In this document: positions 6,826 through 13,274 of the stretch, in pieces
How the letters are laid out: each line of letters begins with the position of its first letter
Position numbering within the stretch: the first letter of the stretch is position 1
Origin: an uncultured Oscillibacter sp.
GTDB lineage: Bacteria > Bacillota > Clostridia > Oscillospirales > Oscillospiraceae
DNA length: 35,521 nt
Assembly: GCA_900542115.1 (NCBI GenBank)
Contig: UQMC01000001.1
Span: forward strand, 1-35,521
Reading direction: 5' to 3'
The notes under the pieces: generated by a model
The model's input: the letters and a program-made list of their open reading frames with translations, nothing else
Told to the model about the DNA's origin: nothing
Databases searched by the model: none
Position numbers and translations under genes: made by a program

Positions 6826-8091
6826 ATGGGCTACGAATTTAAACGGCCGGACGCAACGGCCATGGAGCGGGTGCTGGCGCGGCACCCCGCCGACCCGGAG
6901 GGTGCGGTGCTGCGCCTCGCGTGGCAGGCGGGCCTCAGCCGGGAGGAAATTGCGGGCCTGACATGGCCGCAGGTGGATTTGACGGACAGCGTCCTGTACC
7001 TGTCCGACCGCACCGTGCCGCTGGAGGGCGACACCCTGAACTGCCTCCGCCGGCGCCATGAGCGGTACGCCGCCGTGTCCGACCATGTGGTGATCTCGGA
7101 CCGCTACAAGCGCCCCATGCCGCCGGAATCCGTGTCCCGTCTGGCCCGGAACGCGTTGGATGCCGAGGGCCTGCGGGTGAGCCTGAAGGATCTGCGTCAG
7201 GATTTTGTCATCCGCCAGTTGGAAACCCATGACTGGCCCTACGCCGCCCGCGTCAGCGGCATGGCGGTCTCCACCCTTCGGGGCGCCTTCTCCCAATATT
7301 TCCGCCCCAAGGAGGAAAAGCGCCCGGAGCCGCCGGGCAATATGCAGGAGCGGGAATACCTCCTTTGGCGGATTTTGCAGCAGGAGGGCGGCTCCCTTGT
7401 GGGGATGGCCCTGTGGATGAGCTGGAAACTGAATATGCAGCCCGGCGAGATCTTGGAGCTTACATGGCCGCAGGTGGACTTCGACCGCGACGTCATCACC
7501 CTTCCGGACCGCGAGATCCCCATGGGCAGCCGCCTCAGCCGCCAGCTTCGGGACGCCTGGGACCACCGCCGTGACCCCGCCCAGCCCCGCATCATGCTGG
7601 CCCCGGCCACCGGCCGCCCCATGGACCTTGCTCGCCTCTCCACCATCACCCGCACGGCCCTCATCCACGGCGGGCTGGAGGACATCAGCCTCGGCGACCT
7701 TTGCCGCTGGAGCCGCCGGGATGACCGCCGCCGTGCGCTGCTGGCCGCCCTGAAGGAAACCGGCTCCCTGACCCGCGAGGAGGTCATGACCCGTCTCGGC
7801 ATCACGAAAAATGCCGCCCTCACGCTCCTGAACGCTCTCCGCGCCGAGGGCGCGGTGCTCCGCGTCGGCAGCCGCTACTACCCCGCCGATGCGGTCACGC
7901 CCCCGGACGCCCAGCCCGCCGCCGTGCTGGCTTTCCTCCGGGAAAACGGCCCTGCCGCCCGCAAGGCCATCGCCGCCCGCTTGGGCCTTCCCCCGGCGCA
8001 GACCGCCGCGCTGCTGCGTCGAATGGCGGCGGAGGGCCGTCTCGTCCTCACCGGCAAGCGCTACGCCCTCCCCACCGATTCCCCCGACTGA
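6826..8091 (+). CDS. Double decayed recombinase-like domains with two C-terminal winged helices; candidate regulator
   Basis: 421 residues. Two tandem segments resemble the core of tyrosine-recombinase catalytic domains, each with the near-identical motif LTWPQVD (45-51 and 212-218). The catalytic residues are mostly gone. In copy 1 the first Arg is Ser (AGLSREE), HxLRH has become SLKDLRQD, and GHSS has become GMAV. In copy 2 the first Arg is replaced (NMQPGEI) and the box II region reads SLGDLCRW. After these come two winged-helix-like units, about 303-353 and 364-416, each ending in a beta-hairpin (RVGSRYYP, VLTGKRYALP). I infer a DNA-binding protein that no longer cuts DNA: either a transcription factor or an accessory factor that directs the recombinase. 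The start follows AGGGAGG by 7 bases. Its only evident promoter lies in the putative invertible segment. I know no named family with this layout. Confidence 0.8.
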   Translation: MGYEFKRPDATAMERVLARHPADPEGAVLRLAWQAGLSREEIAGLTWPQVDLTDSVLYLSDRTVPLEGDTLNCLRRRHERYAAVSDHVVISDRYKRPMPPESVSRLARNALDAEGLRVSLKDLRQDFVIRQLETHDWPYAARVSGMAVSTLRGAFSQYFRPKEEKRPEPPGNMQEREYLLWRILQQEGGSLVGMALWMSWKLNMQPGEILELTWPQVDFDRDVITLPDREIPMGSRLSRQLRDAWDHRRDPAQPRIMLAPATGRPMDLARLSTITRTALIHGGLEDISLGDLCRWSRRDDRRRALLAALKETGSLTREEVMTRLGITKNAALTLLNALRAEGAVLRVGSRYYPADAVTPPDAQPAAVLAFLRENGPAARKAIAARLGLPPAQTAALLRRMAAEGRLVLTGKRYALPTDSPD

Positions 8092-8123
8092 CCCTCCCCA
8101 CAAACGCCACACTTACAAACAAC

Positions 8124-8160
8124 AAAAAACACGGAAATTGCGTTATTTCCGTGTTTTTTT
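8124..8160 (+). terminator. Strong intrinsic terminator after the regulator gene
   Basis: AAAAAACACGGAAAT pairs with ATTTCCGTGTTTTTT and runs into further T. The A-rich left arm would also let it work on the minus strand. It separates the switch locus from the S-layer gene, so the latter is not simply read through. Confidence 0.88.
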
Positions 8161-8189
8161 ACATCTGAATTACGAACCGCGCAAATCTA

Positions 8190-8218
8190 TTTACATTCCG
8201 CCCGCCCCCTGCTAAATT
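8190..8218 (+). promoter_or_regulatory. Promoter of the S-layer gene
   Basis: TTTACA (8190-8195), 17-base spacer, TAAATT (8213-8218). The implied start near 8225 gives an untranslated leader of about 280 bases. Confidence 0.55.
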
Positions 8219-8224
8219 GAGCTT

Positions 8225-8504
8225 GCGAAACAAAGCTGCGGGCAAACTGCCTCCAAGCTCCGTGCTTGGTGTAGGCTCGTAACGCCCGACGCAAGTCGGG
8301 CCGTTCCCATTCTCCATTCGCAAACCAGCGAAGCGTTTGCGGATGGAAAAGCGAGGAGAAGGCTCGTCCGATATCGGCCAAACCGCTTGCGGTTCGGCGA
8401 TATCTCAGAGCCATCGACGAGCAGGCTAGCCCCGACACGAAACCCGGAACCCGGGGGCGGGGACTCCAAGGCGCTGTTTCGACATTTTATAAGGAGGAAA
8501 CCCC
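8225..8504 (+). ncRNA. Long hairpin-rich 5' leader of the S-layer mRNA
   Basis: At least four consecutive hairpins are visible. CCAAGC/GCTTGG lies at 8253-8269. CCCGAC/GTCGGG, closed by a GCAA tetraloop, lies at 8285-8300. A 12-bp stem, CCATTCGCAAAC with GTTTGCGGATGG, lies at 8314-8346. A long arm lies at 8370-8404 (GATATCG/CGATATC outside, AACCG/CGGTT inside). The last is enclosed by GCTCGTC (8362-8368) and GACGAGC (8416-8422). The ribosome-binding AAGGAGG precedes the ATG. Long structured leaders are known to stabilise abundant S-layer mRNAs, so that role is likely. I do not recognise a riboswitch. Confidence 0.55.
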
Positions 8505-11500
8505 ATGAAGAAGTTCCTTTCTCTGGTACTGGCTCTGGTGATGACCATGTCTCTGGTCACTGTCAGCGCCGGTGCCAAGGACTTCGCCGATGACAGCAAG
8601 ATCACCTACAAAGAAGCTGTCGACGTGATGTCCGCCGCGAAGGTTATCGACGGTTATACCGACGGTTCCTTCAATCCCACCGCCACTCTGACCCGTGGCG
8701 CTGCCGCCAAGATCATCTGCAACCTGATCCTTGGCCCCACCACCGCATCCGCTCTGGTTGCTGACGCCGCTCCCTACAGCGACGTTCCCACCACCCACAC
8801 CTTCGCTGGCTACATTGCTTACTGCCAGAAGGAAGGCATCATCTCCGGTTATGCTGACGGCACCTTCAAGCCCGCCAACTCCCTGACCGGCTATGCCTTC
8901 ATGAAGATGCTGCTGGGCGCTCTGGGCTACAAGGCCGAGAACGAGGGCTACACCGGCGCTAACTGGTCCATCAACGTTGCCAAGCGCGCTCTGAACATCG
9001 GCCTGGACGATGATCTGGTCGGCGAGTTCAACGGCGTCAAGGCTGTCAACCGTGAAGAGGCTTGCCTGTATGCCTTCAACACCCTGAAGGCTACCATGGT
9101 CGAGTATGACAAGAACTCCACCGTCACCGTTGGCAACATCACCATCAAGGACACCTCCTCCGCTAAGGAGATGGCCAACACCGGCAAGACCGATGGCAAC
9201 ATCGACAAGGACGGCAAGATGCAGTTCGCTGAGAAGTACTTCACCGATCTGAAGGAGTTCGACAGCACTGATGATTTCTATCGTCCCGCTACCCAGTGGA
9301 AGATCAAGTCCGAGGAAGTCGGCAAGTACACCGACACCGCTGACCTGACCTACACCAAGAAGGTTGAGTCCGGCGACATCTACAAGGATCTGGATCTGGG
9401 CAACACCATTTCCGCTAAGAACGTTTCCGTGTATGTCAACGGCGAAGAGGCTGCCGCTGCCGAGGTTGCTATCAAGAAGGGCAGCGAGGATGCCATCGGC
9501 GATAAGACCGGCTCCAAGGGCAACGGCGTTCTGACCGAGGTCTTCTACGATAAGGACGATGATTCTGTGGTCATCACCCAGATCGTGACCTATGTGGGCG
9601 AGATCAACAAGACCGTCAAGGCTACCGCCAAGAAGGACGCTTATGTTGTTCTGACTCCGGAGACCAGTGCCAACGGTAACGTCTCTGCTCCTGTGAACCA
9701 GAACGGCGATCGGTACAAGAACCTTGAGTTCGAGACTGATGAAAAGTTTGACGATGATACCTATGTTCTGTACACCTACAGCTTCAAGGCTGACGAGGTG
9801 AAGTCCGTGGTTGCCGCTGAGAAGGTCGAGGGCTATGTCTCCAAGACCATCAACAAGACCAATGACCTGGATCAGAACAATGGCATGACCATTGCCGGCA
9901 CCGACTACAAGATGTCCAAGGCCAACGCTGGTGACGCTCTGGGCAACGTGTCCGTGAAGAACGATTACACCGTCTATCTGGATCAGTACGGCTACATCAT
10001 CTATGTCGAGGAGATCAAGGAGATCGGCAACTACGCTCTGCTGCTGGCTACTGCCAACAAGGGCTCCTTCATCGGCGACAAGGCTCAGCTCCTGCTGACC
10101 GACGGCACCACCAAGTTCGTCACCACTGACGAGAACTATCACACCGGCTCCAAGGCTATCGCCAACAACACCATTGTCACCTTCCGCGAGAACTCTGACG
10201 GCACTTACACCCTGAAGGCTGTTACCAAGAACGGTGGTACCCAGTCCAACGCGACCAACACAACTTCCTTCGCCATGAAGAATGACAAGGCCGGTATCGT
10301 GATCGAGACCGTTTCTGGCAAAAACACCACTGTCACCGCCAACAGCGCCTCCGTGTTCGTGGTGGCTGACAAGCTGACCGATCTTACCGTTCCTGCTTCT
10401 CTCGCCGACATCGACGATTGGACCTCCTACACCGGTATCAAGAACGCTCCCTCCGTCTCCGGCGGCAACGTGAAGGTGTACTACTACTGCAAGTCCAACA
10501 GCATGGTCACCGTCATGTTCGTGGTGCCCGCTTCCGGCGCTACTGTTGAGGACGATGCTAAGAACTCCGTGTTCTTTGCCAATGAGTCTGTCTCCGACCT
10601 GATCCACGATGAGGACGGCGACTACTTCGAGTACAACGCCATCGTGGATGGTAAGATCACCACCGTCAAGGTGAAAGATACCACCACCAACGCTGCTAAG
10701 CTGAACGGCCTGTACAAGAACTACAGCACCAACAACAAGGGCTATGTCACCAGCACTTCTGCTTATGTTGCCTATGGTGCAACTGCTGGTAAGGATGCCG
10801 GCGATGCCAAGGAGTACCTGACTGGCGAAGGCATTGCCAAGACCTCCAAGGAGTACACTGTGACTCTGGGCACCACCAAGGGCCCCAATGCTGTCATCAC
10901 CGTTGATGACAACGCCAAGATCTACTTCGTCGACAAGGACGGCAACATCTCCGAGTCCAGCTACAAGGCTATCTATCAGGATGCCAATGACAAGGTGTAC
11001 GCCATCGTTGAGGATTACCTGGTGAAGACCCTGGTTATCGAGGAAGTTGAGGATAAGGCTGCTCCCTCTACCCCCACTCTGAGTGATGATATCACTGTTA
11101 AGAGTGTCGATCTGTATGCTGGTACCTTCACTTATGTTGTGGAGTCTGGTAAGCTGATTACTCCTACCACGGATGATATCTATGCTGTTCTGGCCAACGC
11201 TGGCTGCACCAATATCACCTATGATAGCAAGACTACTTCTTGGAGCTACACCATGCCCAACGGCGTGACCGTGAAGGATCACACCGTGACCGGTACTCAG
11301 GTTGTTGATACTCCTAAGGGTATGACTTCCACCAAGGTTGAGGAGAAGACCACTGGTTCTGACACCATTCCTGCTCGTGTTGTGACCTGCACTCTCACCG
11401 ATAAGACTCTCAAGGCTACCGCCCTGAAGAATTTTACCGATGGTGTTGCTGAGGTTGCTTTCAGCATCAATGGTAATGAGATGGTTGTTGCCGATGGCTC

Positions 11501-11600
11501 CACCACTACCATTGCCGAAATCATTGCTGCTTATGACGGTTTCTTCATGCTGCGCGACAGCAAGGGTGCCCTCATTGAGTATGTAGTGTTCACGGCCTAA
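8505..11600 (+). CDS. SLH-domain S-layer/surface protein
   Basis: 1031 residues. A signal peptide (1-24, cut near SAGA) is followed by three SLH repeats: 27-70 (GYTDGSFNP), 91-141 (SGYADGTFKP) and a weaker one at about 153-200. The rest is an Asp/Lys/Thr-rich extracellular region of beta-type character with many short Gly/Asn turns and no LPXTG or membrane anchor. SLH domains bind pyruvylated secondary cell-wall polymer, so the protein probably forms or joins the S-layer. Codon use is strongly biased (GGC, AAG, ACC), as in abundant proteins. From about base 11,060 T-ending codons become much commoner, hinting at a mosaic C-terminus. It has its own promoter, a long leader and a strong terminator. 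Confidence 0.88.
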   Translation: MKKFLSLVLALVMTMSLVTVSAGAKDFADDSKITYKEAVDVMSAAKVIDGYTDGSFNPTATLTRGAAAKIICNLILGPTTASALVADAAPYSDVPTTHTFAGYIAYCQKEGIISGYADGTFKPANSLTGYAFMKMLLGALGYKAENEGYTGANWSINVAKRALNIGLDDDLVGEFNGVKAVNREEACLYAFNTLKATMVEYDKNSTVTVGNITIKDTSSAKEMANTGKTDGNIDKDGKMQFAEKYFTDLKEFDSTDDFYRPATQWKIKSEEVGKYTDTADLTYTKKVESGDIYKDLDLGNTISAKNVSVYVNGEEAAAAEVAIKKGSEDAIGDKTGSKGNGVLTEVFYDKDDDSVVITQIVTYVGEINKTVKATAKKDAYVVLTPETSANGNVSAPVNQNGDRYKNLEFETDEKFDDDTYVLYTYSFKADEVKSVVAAEKVEGYVSKTINKTNDLDQNNGMTIAGTDYKMSKANAGDALGNVSVKNDYTVYLDQYGYIIYVEEIKEIGNYALLLATANKGSFIGDKAQLLLTDGTTKFVTTDENYHTGSKAIANNTIVTFRENSDGTYTLKAVTKNGGTQSNATNTTSFAMKNDKAGIVIETVSGKNTTVTANSASVFVVADKLTDLTVPASLADIDDWTSYTGIKNAPSVSGGNVKVYYYCKSNSMVTVMFVVPASGATVEDDAKNSVFFANESVSDLIHDEDGDYFEYNAIVDGKITTVKVKDTTTNAAKLNGLYKNYSTNNKGYVTSTSAYVAYGATAGKDAGDAKEYLTGEGIAKTSKEYTVTLGTTKGPNAVITVDDNAKIYFVDKDGNISESSYKAIYQDANDKVYAIVEDYLVKTLVIEEVEDKAAPSTPTLSDDITVKSVDLYAGTFTYVVESGKLITPTTDDIYAVLANAGCTNITYDSKTTSWSYTMPNGVTVKDHTVTGTQVVDTPKGMTSTKVEEKTTGSDTIPARVVTCTLTDKTLKATALKNFTDGVAEVAFSINGNEMVVADGSTTTIAEIIAAYDGFFMLRDSKGALIEYVVFTA

Positions 11601-11624
11601 TCTCATCTGAGTTGAGATAACGAG

Positions 11625-11656
11625 AGACCCGCTCCGAAAGGAGCGGGTCTTTCATG
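11625..11656 (+). terminator. Intrinsic terminator of the S-layer gene
   Basis: An 11-bp stem, AGACCCGCTCC with GGAGCGGGTCT, is closed by a GAAA tetraloop and followed by TT. A smaller hairpin (TCTCA/TGAGA, 11601-11617) precedes it. Nothing recognisable lies between here and the receiver gene stop at 11817. Confidence 0.82.
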
Positions 11657-11816
11657 CTTGTTTCATATATCAATTTTCTGCAACGTTTGACCATGCTGCC
11701 CTAACCGCCGGTCTCATCAAAATAAGATGCTGCCTTTCCGGGCGTTCCCCGCAGCGCTGTGCTCCGCAAATCGCCGGATGGTGTGTGGCTGCCGGAAATA
11801 GCGGAAAACAGTCTGT

Positions 11817-12230
11817 TTACCCTGCCGCGATGACCGCAGATAAGGGAGGGTGCTGCGGGCAGTTATGCAAAAGGCCATGAGTCTTATCGAACAGGATGCG
11901 GGTATGAAACGGCTTGGGAACAAAGTACAGAGCCCCCAGCGCCAGCGCTTCTTTCACAAGGCGCTCGGACACGATGCTGGAGAGAAAAATCGTTTTCGGA
12001 ACGCGCCCCTGTCGGCGCAGTTTTTCCAACACGGTCAATCCGCTGATATCCGGCAGCGCAACATCCAGCAGGAGCAGATTGGGCATTCGCTTCTGCACAC
12101 TCAGCAGGACGTCCCGGCCGCTCCCGACAGTCATCATGGAGAAATGGCCATCCTCTTTTGCGATTCTCCACATCAGCCAACGGAACTCGCAGCTGCTGTC
12201 AGCCAATAATACGGTTTTGCAACGCTTCAT
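11817..12230 (-). CDS. Stand-alone response-regulator receiver protein, Spo0A-like receiver
   Basis: 137 residues, essentially one receiver domain: Asp11 in LLADSS (one acidic residue of the usual pair is Ser), phosphoacceptor Asp56 in LLLLDVALPD, Ser84/85 in FLSS and Lys106 in VPKPF. The stretch EALALGALYFVPKPF resembles the Spo0A receiver, but no effector domain follows. The last 25 residues are not conserved-looking. It could be a phosphorelay protein like Spo0F, or a truncated Spo0A relative. No Spo0A effector motif was found in the 170 bases downstream. The ATG follows GGGAGGGGG. The XRE gene starts upstream on the same strand, 66 bases away, so the two may form an operon. Confidence 0.7.
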   Translation of the reverse strand: MKRCKTVLLADSSCEFRWLMWRIAKEDGHFSMMTVGSGRDVLLSVQKRMPNLLLLDVALPDISGLTVLEKLRRQGRVPKTIFLSSIVSERLVKEALALGALYFVPKPFHTRILFDKTHGLLHNCPQHPPLSAVIAAG

Positions 12231-12296
12231 TGTGCAACTCCCCCTCCCAATTTTTTCAGAACGTGCAAGCTGTGAAATGAAGAACGATATTCCGCT

Positions 12297-12563
12297 TTAT
12301 GCAGCCTCCTTCTGCTCCTGAATGCGAAACTGCTTTCGCATCTGAGCGAGGAAGCCTTTCAATTCGTCTGTCTCCAGCATCAGCAGGAAGAACAGCAGAG
12401 CAATCGCCGAACAGCAGCTGCGGCCGCGCTCCAGATCACTGTATGCGCGGGATGTAATGTGCAGCTTCTCGGCCATTTCCTCCTGCGTGAGTTTCCGCAC
12501 GTTCCGCGAGGCCTTTATCTGTGCGGAAAATTGCTCTCGAAGCAACAATTTGTAGTCATTCAC
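12297..12563 (-). CDS. Small XRE-family helix-turn-helix protein
   Basis: 88 residues from a GTG start at 12563, which is placed 9 bases after GGAGG (12573-12577); the longer frame from 12596 lacks such a site. The helix-turn-helix core is LTQEEMAEKLHITSRAYSDL near 25-44. A hydrophobic stretch follows (AIALLFFLLML), more likely a dimerisation helix than a membrane span. It is probably a DNA-binding repressor. Two tandem copies of a dyad lie 50 bases upstream and may be its operator. It lies directly upstream of the receiver gene. Confidence 0.75.
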   Translation of the reverse strand: MNDYKLLLREQFSAQIKASRNVRKLTQEEMAEKLHITSRAYSDLERGRSCCSAIALLFFLLMLETDELKGFLAQMRKQFRIQEQKEAA

Positions 12564-12613
12564 TGGACAAAACCTCCGTATACTTATCTGATACAAAGAT
12601 TTTACGCTTTAAA

Positions 12614-12640
12614 GAAGCACACTTCCACGAAGCATACTTC
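12614..12640 (-). promoter_or_regulatory. Tandem dyads, candidate operator of the XRE gene
   Basis: GAAGCACACTTC (12614-12625) and GAAGCATACTTC (12629-12640) are two copies of GAAG-N4-CTTC, repeating every 15 bases. They lie between a possible minus-strand promoter (TATAAT near 12675) and the XRE start, where an autorepressor would bind. Confidence 0.4.
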
Positions 12641-12724
12641 ATATCTCTGCGATTTTCTTCGCATTGTTTCTATCCATTATAATGTAATCGTAACACTTAC
12701 AAACACCGCCGCCCATTTGCCCCC

Positions 12725-12772
12725 TGTTGCACGAAAACGTGCAACAGCCGCGAAAATTTTTCAAATTTTCCG
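12725..12772. repeat. Two adjacent palindromes in a gene-free stretch
   Basis: TGTTGCACG and CGTGCAACA around AAAA (12725-12746) form a perfect 9-bp stem. Next to it, GAAAATTT and AAATTTTC around TTC (about 12752-12770) form an 8-bp stem. Neither ends a recognised gene. They could be a terminator for an unseen transcript or protein-binding sites. Confidence 0.45.
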
Positions 12773-12823
12773 CAAAAAAATGGCGCCCGCCTCCCGGCGC
12801 GCGCTCCGCGTTTCCCCTGGGGC

Positions 12824-12852
12824 TTGACATTTCCGCCCCCGGCTTATATAAT
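12824..12852 (+). promoter_or_regulatory. Consensus sigma-A promoter of the first small RNA
   Basis: TTGACA (12824-12829), 17-base spacer, TATAAT (12847-12852). Both boxes and the spacing are perfect, so a strong start is expected near 12860, where no protein gene follows. Confidence 0.8.
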
Positions 12853-12859
12853 TGAGCAT

Positions 12860-12949
12860 AGAAAAGGGCGCTGTCGCCGACGGTTAGCCCTCAAGAGTTA
12901 AACAAAGTTTCCTATGTTAACCGCTCGGTGGCCGCCGGGCGGTCATTTT
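12860..12949 (+). ncRNA. Small RNA 1, orphan antitoxin-like copy
   Basis: About 90 bases from a consensus promoter to a terminator. The 5' end GAAAAGGGCGCTG...CGGTTAGCCC folds with GGGC against GCCC. The 3' end is a hairpin (ACCGCTCGG at 12920-12928, CCGGGCGGT at 12935-12943) followed by CATTTT. It matches small RNA 2 in promoter, 5' hairpin and terminator position, at an offset of 132 bases. The complementary strand holds only a short frame ending in TARRPPSG, possibly the tail of a lost toxin gene. Confidence 0.55.
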
Positions 12950-12955
12950 CATTGC

Positions 12956-12984
12956 TTGACATTTCTGGTCATAGCTTTTATAAT
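12956..12984 (+). promoter_or_regulatory. Consensus sigma-A promoter of the second small RNA
   Basis: TTGACA (12956-12961), 17-base spacer, TATAAT (12979-12984), a perfect promoter and a near copy of the one 132 bases upstream. Confidence 0.8.
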
Positions 12985-12990
12985 AAACAT

Positions 12991-13085
12991 GAAAAGGGCG
13001 CTGCGACAAGCGGTTAGCCCAGTGAGTAATTAGTTAGGAAATCCTAAGAAACCGTCACTTGGCAGAGTGGCGGTTTCTGCTTTTC
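12991..13085 (+). ncRNA. Small RNA 2, candidate type I antitoxin
   Basis: About 95 bases. The 5' hairpin GGGCGCTGCGACAAGCGGTTAGCCC-type element (12995-13019) is followed by an AT-rich middle and a 12-bp terminator stem (13048-13059 with 13066-13077, one G-U pair) ending in TGCTTTT. The terminator overlaps, on the opposite strand, the last codons of the peptide gene at 13055-13132. The two transcripts therefore converge and would be complementary at their 3' ends. That is the architecture of type I systems such as txpA/RatA and par. Confidence 0.55.
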
Positions 13086-13132
13086 ACAATGATCGTCACG
13101 GTAAACCGTCCGATATGTAATGTGATACGCAT
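13055..13132 (-). CDS. 25-residue peptide, candidate type I toxin
   Basis: The peptide starts MRITLHIGRF, has a hydrophobic beta-prone middle (TVTIIV) and ends KSRNRHSAK, a short hydrophobic core with a basic tail as in small type I toxins. It is preceded by GGGGG 8 bases before the ATG and by a perfect-spacing promoter. Its stop lies inside the terminator hairpin shared with the antisense small RNA. Its leader contains GCGCTGC...GCGGTTAGC, echoing the 5' hairpin of the small RNAs, plus a CACC/GGTG hairpin around the ribosome-binding site, which would hinder translation. Function is inferred from layout only. Confidence 0.55.
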   Translation of the reverse strand: MRITLHIGRFTVTIIVKSRNRHSAK

Positions 13133-13194
13133 AGACAGCACCCCCTTTCGGGTGGTGTAGCTAACCGCCTGCCGTTCGTGCAGCGCCTGACAAT

Positions 13195-13223
13195 ATTTTA
13201 CCAATTCTGCGGCCCGCTGTCAA
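13195..13223 (-). promoter_or_regulatory. Sigma-A promoter of the peptide gene
   Basis: Minus strand: TTGACA (13218-13223), 17-base spacer, TAAAAT (13195-13200). The transcript would start near 13188, with a leader of about 55 bases. Confidence 0.75.
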
Positions 13224-13226
13224 TAA

Positions 13227-13258
13227 AAGCGCCCTGTTTCAAGCGAAACAGGGCGATT
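13227..13258 (-). terminator. Intrinsic terminator of pta
   Basis: Minus strand: CGCCCTGTTTC, 4-base loop, GAAACAGGGCG (13230-13255), then CTTTTATT. The -35 box of the peptide gene begins only about 7 bases beyond the stem. Confidence 0.85.
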
Positions 13259-13274
13259 TTGTCGGTTTTGGAAA

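Noticed and set aside
6317..6961. A 214-codon frame running across the putative invertible segment
   Set aside because: It overlaps the recombinase C-terminus and the next gene in other frames, is Gly/Pro/Arg-rich without motifs, and would be broken by inversion.
8092..8504. Riboswitch or small protein gene upstream of the S-layer gene
   Set aside because: No known aptamer core is recognisable and the short frames lack ribosome-binding sites; the stems read as a structured mRNA leader.
5691..11600. Integrated phage or conjugative element around the recombinase
   Set aside because: No structural, relaxase, excision or replication genes are nearby, no attachment-site duplication is visible, and the repeats are inverted and immediately adjacent, which favours an inversion switch.
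8487..11606. A 1039-codon open frame antisense to the S-layer gene
   Set aside because: It is a by-product of the strong codon bias of the sense gene (few stop-generating trinucleotides on the other strand). It has no ribosome-binding site, and its product is low-complexity Gly/Val/Leu/His with no domain.
11657..11816. Lost Spo0A effector domain downstream of the receiver gene
   Set aside because: Reading the minus strand in all frames past the stop, I saw none of the conserved Spo0A DNA-binding stretch, so I do not call a frameshifted Spo0A.
12614..13085. CRISPR-like array from the repeated units
   Set aside because: Only two units of about 130 bases, each with its own promoter and terminator; no short regular repeats with unique spacers and no cas genes.
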